Below, piece by piece: positions 1-6,300 of a stretch of DNA of 13,363 bases (its first letter is position 1; every line of letters begins with the position of its first letter). The notes under the pieces are model-generated. The model did no database searches. It was not told where the DNA came from and saw nothing but the letters and a program-made list of their open reading frames with translations. Location of the stretch: assembly GCA_964350605.1 (NCBI GenBank), contig CAYGKP010000054.1, forward strand, positions 1 through 13,363. Reading direction: 5' to 3'. A program made the translations under genes and the position numbers. The DNA comes from CAYGKP01 sp964350605. GTDB lineage: Bacteria; Bacteroidota; Bacteroidia; Cytophagales; JAAEPT01.

Positions 1-1
1 C

Positions 2-445
2 CTCCCCCGTGACGACCGCCCACAACTTACGTTCCTGACCCCTCGGTTGAAGACGACCGAACTTCGCGTCGATGCCCGCCAGATCGCGGTGCGAAAGGAG
101 CAGGCCATCGAGCAATTGGCGGCGGTGATTCATTACGCCCAGGCCGAGAAGTGCCGTACCAAATTACTTCTGGCCCACTTCGGCGAGCACATGGCGGAGG
201 ACTGTGGCCATTGCGATTACTGCCTTGCGAAGCGAAAGGCCAGCGGTGGACAGTCGACCGATTGGCGTCGGCGCATCCTTGAGGTGTTCAAGGATCACGT
301 GGCGTTGAGCCCCGAAGACCTCATGGAGCTTGTCGACAAAAAACGATCCGCCCCGGCCATTGAAGTGATGCGCGAATTGCTCGACGAAGGGCTGCTGACC
401 TACGACGGCACGGGCCGCTTACGCACAAAAAAGGCCCGAACCTAA
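2..445 (+). CDS. recQ: ATP-dependent DNA helicase RecQ, C-terminal fragment (5' end outside window)
   Basis: The reading frame is open from base 2, so the gene enters from the left and a TTG at 47 is not its start. About 147 residues are visible. The fragment contains the RecQ zinc-binding signature C-x16-C-x2-C-x2-C (CRTK...DCGHCDYC, codons at about 152-223), preceded by an R/K-rich helix ending in HYAQAEKCR, as in the zinc subdomain of bacterial RecQ. The roughly 70 residues after it look like a short winged-helix-type region. No HRDC domain follows, so this would be the short RecQ form. RecQ proteins are 3'-5' helicases acting in recombination and fork repair; the helicase motifs themselves lie outside the window. 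The stop codon falls inside a terminator hairpin. The family call is strong from the zinc signature; the short-form call is inferred. Confidence 0.9.
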   Translation, partial: LPRDDRPQLTFLTPRLKTTELRVDARQIAVRKEQAIEQLAAVIHYAQAEKCRTKLLLAHFGEHMAEDCGHCDYCLAKRKASGGQSTDWRRRILEVFKDHVALSPEDLMELVDKKRSAPAIEVMRELLDEGLLTYDGTGRLRTKKART

Positions 446-458
446 GCCCGGGCCTTTT
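427..458. terminator. Bidirectional terminator between recQ and pgk
   Basis: A 10-bp perfect stem, AAAAGGCCCG (429-438) with CGGGCCTTTT (449-458), closes a 10-nt loop. On the plus strand it ends in four Ts; on the minus strand the stem is followed by a run equivalent to six Ts (427-432). It can therefore serve both recQ and pgk. The recQ stop codon (443-445) lies in the loop. Confidence 0.85.
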
Positions 459-477
459 GGAAAGAGGGGAGGGAGGA

Positions 478-1668
478 CTAGCCTTCCAATGCCGCCACGC
501 CGGGCAGCACTTTGCCTTCCATGTATTCGAGCAGCGCGCCGCCACCAGTTGAAACGTACGAGACTGCGTCGCCATAGCCCAGGTTGTTGATCGCGGAAGC
601 CGAGTCGCCACCGCCGATCAGTGAGAAGGCACCGCCTTTTGTCGCCTTCACGACTGCTTCCGCAATGGCGATGGTGCCATGCGCGAAGTTGGGGAATTCG
701 AATACGCCCATTGGGCCGTTCCAGAGGACGGTTTTCGACTCAGCAACCACTTTCGAGAAGTAGTCGCGGGTTTCCGGACCGATGTCCAGGCCCATCCAGT
801 CTTCAGGAATTTCACCACGCTTGACCACCTGCGAAGGCGCATCGTTGCTGAACTCTTGGACGATCACTGTATCAATGGGCAACAGCAGCTTGACACCTTT
901 GGCCTCCGCTTTTTTCATCAGCTCGCCAGCCAGTGCGACTTTGTCTTCTTCCAGTAGCGAGGTGCCAACTTTCCCGCCCAACGCGACCGAGAAGGTGTAG
1001 GACATGCCCCCACCAATGATCAGAGTGTCGACCACATCGAGCAAGCGCTCGATGATCAGGATCTTATCCGAGATTTTTGCGCCACCCATGACAGCGACCA
1101 GCGGACGCTCACCGTCCTCGAGGACTTTCTTGGCGTTGACCAGCTCGGCCTCCATGACGTAGCCCGCCACTTTTTCTGCAAAGAACTTGGCAACAATGGT
1201 CGTCGAAGCGTGGGCACGGTGGGCTGTTCCAAATGCATCGTTCACGTAGACATCAGCGCCCAAGTCGGCGAGTTTCTTAGCGAAGACTTCGTCGCCTTTG
1301 GTCTCCTCCTTGTAGAAGCGCACGTTTTCTAGCACCAATACCTCGCCGGGCTTCAGCGAAGCGGCCAGTTCTTTGGCCGAGGCACCTACGCAATCGTCGG
1401 CGAATTTTACTTCGACGCCGAAGACCTTTTTGAGGGTTGGCACCAAGTGCTTGAGCGAGAATTTCTCGGTGGGCCCCTCTTTCGGGCGACCCAAGTGGGA
1501 CATCAGGATGGCAGAACCGCCGTCTTTGAGGATTTTTCCGACCGTAGGAATGACCGCGTTGATGCGCGTCATGTCGGTGATGTTGTAGTCGCTGTCGAGG
1601 GGGACGTTGAAGTCCACACGAACCAGGGCTTTTTTGCCTGCGAAGGAATAACTGTCTAAGGTCTTCAT
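478..1668 (-). CDS. pgk: Phosphoglycerate kinase
   Basis: A 396-residue protein, the usual length for bacterial PGK. It transfers phosphate between 1,3-bisphosphoglycerate and ADP in glycolysis and gluconeogenesis, in the cytoplasm. The family motifs are all present: RVDFNVPL (17-24) and TRI (34-36) for substrate binding, SHLGRP (57-62), ENVRF (114-118), DAFGTAHRAHAS (144-155), GGAK (195-198) for nucleotide phosphate binding, NGPMGVFE (317-324), GGGDS (352-356) and STGGGA (373-378). The ATG at 1668 places the N-terminus as in other PGKs. Its own terminator overlaps the end of recQ, and the ferredoxin terminator lies just upstream, so it appears to be transcribed alone. Nothing suggests truncation or frameshift. 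Confidence 0.98.
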   Translation of the reverse strand: MKTLDSYSFAGKKALVRVDFNVPLDSDYNITDMTRINAVIPTVGKILKDGGSAILMSHLGRPKEGPTEKFSLKHLVPTLKKVFGVEVKFADDCVGASAKELAASLKPGEVLVLENVRFYKEETKGDEVFAKKLADLGADVYVNDAFGTAHRAHASTTIVAKFFAEKVAGYVMEAELVNAKKVLEDGERPLVAVMGGAKISDKILIIERLLDVVDTLIIGGGMSYTFSVALGGKVGTSLLEEDKVALAGELMKKAEAKGVKLLLPIDTVIVQEFSNDAPSQVVKRGEIPEDWMGLDIGPETRDYFSKVVAESKTVLWNGPMGVFEFPNFAHGTIAIAEAVVKATKGGAFSLIGGGDSASAINNLGYGDAVSYVSTGGGALLEYMEGKVLPGVAALEG

Positions 1669-1750
1669 GATGGGGCGCGGTGAGCGTTGGGTGGCCTAAA
1701 CTAGCAAAAAGCGCCTGTCCGTCCACTTCTGGCGGGCAATTCTGGAAACG

Positions 1751-1778
1751 AAAACGCCCCGGCGGCTGCCGGGGCGTT
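1751..1778 (-). terminator. Terminator of the ferredoxin gene
   Basis: A 10-bp perfect GC-rich stem, AACGCCCCGG (1753-1762) with CCGGGGCGTT (1769-1778), has a 6-nt loop. Read on the minus strand it is followed by TTTT and, after CG, a further TTT. It lies 23 bp beyond the ferredoxin stop and upstream of pgk, insulating the two same-strand genes. Confidence 0.85.
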
Positions 1779-1801
1779 CAAGTAATGAGGACTAAGCTGG
1801 G

Positions 1802-2149
1802 CTACTCCATGTGGAGCCACTCCTTTTTGGCCTGGAGTTCTTCGACAGTTTCTTCGTTGTCCGGGTCCGGCACGCAGCAATCCACGGGGCAAACGGCCGC
1901 ACACTGGGGCTCCTCGTGGAAGCCTGTACACTCGGTACACTTGGTGGGAACGATGTAGTAGAACTCGTCTGAAACTGGGGTTTGTTGCTCACTTGCATCG
2001 AGCGTCGAGCCGTCTTCCAGCTCCAATTCTTTCAGCGAGGTACCACCTGCGTACGACCACGCCACGCCGCCTTCGTAGATGGCGGTGTTGGGGCACTCGG
2101 GCTCACAGGCGCCGCAGTTGATGCATTCGTCGGTGATGATGATGGCCAT
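1802..2149 (-). CDS. 2[4Fe-4S] ferredoxin (dicluster, Allochromatium-like)
   Basis: A 115-residue electron carrier. The N-terminal motif C9-x2-C12-x2-C15-x3-C19-P is followed, after about 50 residues, by C71-x2-C74-x8-C83-x3-C87-P. The eight-residue spacing in the second motif is typical of the Allochromatium vinosum type, in which one cluster has an extended loop. By family rule, C9/C12/C15/C87 would bind one cluster and C71/C74/C83/C19 the other. C91 and C92 are extra cysteines. The acidic segment between the motifs (residues 25-65) and the acidic C-terminal tail are not needed for cluster binding. The gene diverges from the LuxC-like reductase gene, an arrangement I recall as common in Bacteroidota; a functional link is inferred. 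It has its own promoter-like site and terminator. The partner enzyme is unknown. Confidence 0.93.
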   Translation of the reverse strand: MAIIITDECINCGACEPECPNTAIYEGGVAWSYAGGTSLKELELEDGSTLDASEQQTPVSDEFYYIVPTKCTECTGFHEEPQCAAVCPVDCCVPDPDNEETVEELQAKKEWLHME

Positions 2150-2218
2150 GGGTGTGCTCGGTTCGTGGTGCGATCAAAGGGGAGAGGCAGACAGATTTGC
2201 CCCTCGGTTTTGAGGCAA

Positions 2219-2249
2219 CAAAGGTAGAGGGGCCTTGGTTCTCGTGCAA
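2219..2249 (-). promoter_or_regulatory. Promoter-like site for the ferredoxin gene
   Basis: On the minus strand, TTG (2249-2247), a 20-nt spacer, and TACCTTTG (2226-2219) match the Bacteroidota primary-sigma pattern TTG/TAnnTTTG exactly. Transcription would start near 2214, giving a leader of about 65 nt. It overlaps the divergent promoter-like site of the reductase gene. No expression evidence is available. Confidence 0.6.
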
Positions 2250-2263
2250 CCCGCGTAGTTTTG
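2235..2263 (+). promoter_or_regulatory. Promoter-like site for the acyl-CoA reductase gene
   Basis: TTG (2235-2237), an 18-nt spacer, and TAGTTTTG (2256-2263) match the Bacteroidota pattern exactly. The predicted start of transcription, about 4-6 nt after the last G, lies at 2267-2269, directly at the ATG at 2270. The mRNA would be leaderless or nearly so. The site overlaps the minus-strand site over 2235-2249. Confidence 0.55.
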
Positions 2264-2269
2264 TGCCCG

Positions 2270-3277
2270 ATGAACAAGGAGGAGATGATCGCACAGCTGG
2301 CAACATGGGAGCAGACCCTTCTGGCCGTTCCCGCCCAGGAGCTAGCGGTAAAGTTTGAAATGGCGGGGCTGAAGAACCCCTGGTTTACCCCCGAGAATCT
2401 GGCGTTTGCCTGGAAGGGCTTGCTCGATGGGTTGAGTGATGAGGCCCTGAAAACTTGGCTTCGGGAGTTGAAACCAGCAGGACAACCCAAGCGCGTGGCG
2501 ATCATCATGGCGGGGAATTTACCAGCCGTTGGCTTTCATGATTTGCTTGCCACCCTGGCCTGTGGGCATCAGGCCATTGTCAAACTCAGCGGGCAGGACG
2601 ATGTGCTGTTGCCGTGGATGTGCAGCCACTTGCCCGAGCCGTTGAAATCGCGCGTCGAGTTTGTGCAAACAATCTCACCTAAGTCGGTGGAGGCGGTCAT
2701 TGCGACAGGCACCACGAATACCACCCGGTATTTCGAGCAGTATTTCGGCCACCTCCCGCGCATTGTGCGGGGGCACCGCACCTCGCTGGCAGTTCTCACG
2801 GGGAACGAAACCCCTGAGCACTACGCTGCCCTTGCCGAAGATGTGTTCCGCTACTTCGGCCTCGGTTGCCGGAGCGTGAATCACTTGCTGGTGCCACAAG
2901 ACTTTGATCCGGCGCAGATGCTACCCCATTGGGAGTTTTGGGTTGACAAGCTCCAAGCACACCAAAAGTGGATGCACAACTACGAGTACCGAAAGGCCGT
3001 GCTCCTGGTCAACTTGATTCACCATTGGGATAACGGCGCGGTGCTCCTGACCGAGTCGCCCGATCTGAGTTCGCACATTTCGGTCGTTCACCTGGACCGC
3101 TACGAAAATCTTGCCCAAGTGCCGCTTCGGTTGGCCCCAATGGCTGACCAGTTGCAGTGTGTGGTCGCCGAGCCAGGTCTGGTCGATGGGAGTGTTGCCT
3201 TCGGGCAGGCGCAGCATCCGGCGTTGGATGACTACGCGGATGGCGTGGATACCTTGGAGTTTCTCCAAAGGCTCTAA
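2270..3277 (+). CDS. LuxC-like acyl-CoA reductase
   Basis: A 335-residue protein of the acyl-CoA reductase (LuxC, aldehyde dehydrogenase superfamily) type found in Bacteroidota. LuxC proteins reduce activated fatty acyl groups to aldehydes with NADPH through an acyl-cysteine intermediate; the substrate here is unknown. Visible landmarks are GNLPAVGFHD (82-91), the IATGTTNTTRYFEQYF segment (about 144-159), and FGLGCRSV, whose Cys200 is the likely nucleophile. The protein is shorter than classical luminescence LuxC (about 480 residues), and no other lux gene is visible, so bioluminescence is not implied. I chose the ATG at 2270. The in-frame TTG at 2261 lies inside the promoter-like site, and the ATG at 2285 has an AGGAGG only 2 nt before it, too close for normal use. 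The ferredoxin gene diverges from it. Confidence 0.88.
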   Translation: MNKEEMIAQLATWEQTLLAVPAQELAVKFEMAGLKNPWFTPENLAFAWKGLLDGLSDEALKTWLRELKPAGQPKRVAIIMAGNLPAVGFHDLLATLACGHQAIVKLSGQDDVLLPWMCSHLPEPLKSRVEFVQTISPKSVEAVIATGTTNTTRYFEQYFGHLPRIVRGHRTSLAVLTGNETPEHYAALAEDVFRYFGLGCRSVNHLLVPQDFDPAQMLPHWEFWVDKLQAHQKWMHNYEYRKAVLLVNLIHHWDNGAVLLTESPDLSSHISVVHLDRYENLAQVPLRLAPMADQLQCVVAEPGLVDGSVAFGQAQHPALDDYADGVDTLEFLQRL

Positions 3278-3310
3278 CACAGTCCTTGCTTTTCCAGTAG
3301 GGGGAAACGA

Positions 3311-3339
3311 AGCGAGCCCGACCTATGGTCGGGCTCGCT
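3311..3339. terminator. Hairpin between the convergent reductase and SprB-repeat genes
   Basis: A 13-bp perfect stem, AGCGAGCCCGACC (3311-3323) with GGTCGGGCTCGCT (3327-3339), closes on a 3-nt loop TAT. It lies between two convergent stop codons (3277 and 3362). Neither side has a proper T-run (plus: GCAGTTTG; minus: TCGTTTCC), so it may act as a hairpin barrier or mRNA 3'-end stabiliser more than as a classical intrinsic terminator. Confidence 0.75.
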
Positions 3340-3361
3340 GCAGTTTGAGTGTGCGGGAAGG

Positions 3362-6300
3362 CTAACGCACCACCTCGACCCAGCCTTTGAACTCGCGTCC
3401 GTCGGTCATGGTCAGTTGGTAGTAGTAGATGCCGTCCGAGATGTCTGAGCCGCTCCAGTTGTTCTGGTAGTTGGTGTTCTCGTACACCAGGTTCCCCCAG
3501 CGGTTGAACACGCGCAGTTTGCTGTTATCGGGTAGGCCCGTGACTTCCCAGAAGTCGTTGATGCCATCGCCGTTCGGGGTGAAGATGTTCGGGATGAACA
3601 GTTCGCCGTCGACACAGACGGGGAACGGACCGTAGAGGCACTGGTTGATGTCGCGCACGAAGAAGTCATAGCAACCGCGTGAGAGGTCGTAGACTTGGTT
3701 GAGCAGCGGGTTGCCCAGGACGAAGGGCACGAAGTTGCTCTGCGTGGTGTCATCAACCGAGAAGGTGTAGCCCGGTCCAGGCCAGTTCACCCCGTACTGT
3801 AGGTTGTAGAGCCAGATGATTCCGTTGGCGTCGTCGCGGTTGGCGGGCGTCGAGGAAGTCTGGGCAGTTACCGTGTCGGGGGCGAAGATCACGAAGTACG
3901 GTGCTGCGAACGAGTCGAGCGGCGCGAAGTCCTCCTCAATGTTCTGGAAGTACCCCCACTCGGTGGTGGCATTTGTTGGATTCGCCGCCGAGAAGGTGGG
4001 AAACTCAACATACGGCCCAAACTCAATCAATGGGTCGAAGTAGGTCGAGTTGTCCACCCAGGTGCTACAAGCGCGCGAGTTGTCATCATCCCACTTGACC
4101 AGGTAGAGTTCGTGGTAACCCGGTGCCAATTGAGGAACCCACGTGGTTACACCGGCAGTGTTCACCACCGACCATGTGACAGGTGAGATCGTTGGATCGC
4201 TAATGCCCGTGCTGTCATCCACCGCGTAGTAGTAGGTGAAATTTCGGCCCGTTGGCGGACAGTTTGCTGGATCGCGTTCGTTGACCGTCAAGGTTACAAA
4301 GTTGAGTTCCCCATCGGTGCTCCAAGGGCAAGTCACGGTGTCGGGAATAATTACCGCTTCTTCCACTTCCATCTCAATGGCGACGCTTACATCTGTTGTA
4401 CAAGCCACTGCATCTTCAATCTCAATGGTGTAAGAGCCCATGCCAAGACCCGAGTAACTCACTGGGTAAGGTGGCGCTGCGGTTTGCAATCCCCCATCCA
4501 GGCTCACCAAATAGTTTGGCGTCCCACCTGTGATGCCATTGACGGTAATGCTACCCGTCATGTCCATGTCGCATTCCACGTTGCAGATTGTCAAATCAGG
4601 CACTGCGGGGCCAGGCGAGACGGTGCTCACGTCGGTCGTATCCATGCAACCATACGAGTCGGTGGTTACCAATTGGAACACACCATCGGCCTCCAGCGGA
4701 TCGAAGGTATGGCTCGGCGAAGGCGTCGCAGGGTTAGGGCCAGCGTAAATGCCACTACCAAGCAATTCGACCGTGTAGGGGCCACCTGAACCGCCCGAAG
4801 GCGTGACAATCACGTTCGCGGTGTCCACATAGTAACACTCGCTGTTCAGCAACGACTCATTCGGGAAGATTTGCGGGAACTCGGGGATGTAGATCGTGGT
4901 GTCCTCATCACAACCCAAGGCATCGGTGATGGTCACATCATAGCTCGCATTGCCAGCTTTTCCTGTGATGTCTTCGGTGGTTTCGCCATCCGGCGACCAA
5001 GCATAAGTGAAGCCACCATTGCCCCCCGTTGGGTTCAAATCAATGCCACCATCCGTTGAAGCGAAACAGGCCGTATCGATGATCGGGTTGAAGCGAATCG
5101 TATCCGGTCCATCCAGGAAGAAGTCCACGGTATCGGCACAACCGTTGATGTCTTGGGCCACCAGTTGATAAGTCACATCGCCATTCAGACCAGTGAAGGT
5201 GGTGTCGGTTCCGGCAATCTGCATGCCCGAGCCGTCGATGAACGCGAAGTAGGGCAGGGTGCCTCCCGAAATGGTCACTAAAATCGAGCCATCGCTGATG
5301 TCGTGACAAGTCGGTGGTGTAGGCGTTGGTGTCAACGTCAATGCAGGGTTCTCAATGATGGTCAAGTCGAACGTATCGCGGCAAAGGCTGTCGTCTTCCA
5401 AAACGATTTGATAGGTCCCCGCCATCAGGCCGGTACTGTCGGGGATGGCAGGTGGGAAGGTGCCCCAGAAACCACCGTCGAAGTACACATCAATGAAGCC
5501 CGATCCGCCCGTTGGCGCAACGCCAATCTCGCCCGTTGCGTCGCCGCCACAGTCTACATTGGTGATGTTCTCGTTAAGGGCAAAGGGTTGTGGTTCGAAC
5601 ACCTCGTAGGTGGTGTCCTTCGTACAACCGCGCGAGTCGGTGATGGTGACATCGTAGTTGCCGCCAGCTAGGCCTCCCTGTGGGTTGGTCATGGCCACTG
5701 GGCCCGCCCCCAAGTCGATTAGGAACGAGAAGCCCGTGCCGCTTCCGCCGCTTGGGTTTAGGTAGATGACCCCGCTCATGTCGCCCGGACAGGTCAACGA
5801 GTCGGTGAACCCACCCGCAAAGATCTCGGGGTATTCGGGGATGACAATGGTTGTGTCTTTAGTGCAACCAAGGAAGTCAGTCACCGTCACATCATAACTG
5901 CCAGGGGCTTGATTGGTGATGATGGGCAGACCGCCGCTGGCTGGAGTCCAAGCATAGTTGTAACCAGGCGTACCACCAGTAACCATCAAGGTAATCCCGC
6001 CGTTGTTGACCCCGAAGCAAGCGGTGTCAACCGTGGCATTCAAAGTCATGGAATCTGGCTCGGTAAGGGTCACTAGCAACGTATCGCGGCACAGGCTGTC
6101 ATCTTCCAACACGATTTCGTAGGTACCTGCGCCCAGACCGGTTTGAGTAGGAATGGGTCCCGGAGGAACCGACCCGATCGGGGCGCCATCGAAATACACG
6201 TCGATCGTACCCGCACCCCCCGATGGGTTGATGCTAATTTGCCCGGTCAAATCGCCGTTACAGACCGGATTGGTTGGGACGGCACCGAAGTCAAACGGAG

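Noticed and set aside
47..49. TTG at 47 as start of a short 132-residue gene
   Set aside because: The frame is open back to base 2 and encodes RecQ-like sequence (LPRDDRPQLTFLTPR), so this is the interior of a gene entering from outside.
1696..1703. TAGTTTAG on the minus strand as a pgk promoter -7 box
   Set aside because: It has one mismatch, and no TTG lies at the right distance upstream.
1277..1726. 149-residue minus-strand frame overlapping pgk
   Set aside because: It lies in another frame of pgk, is rich in Arg/Gln/Pro as expected for a shadow frame, and resembles nothing.
2032..2508. 158-residue minus-strand frame across the ferredoxin and reductase starts
   Set aside because: It overlaps two clear genes and their promoter region, with shadow-frame composition.
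2270..3277. Bioluminescence (lux) operon
   Set aside because: Only a LuxC-like protein is present. It is shorter than luminescence LuxC, and no luxA, luxB, luxD or luxE is nearby.
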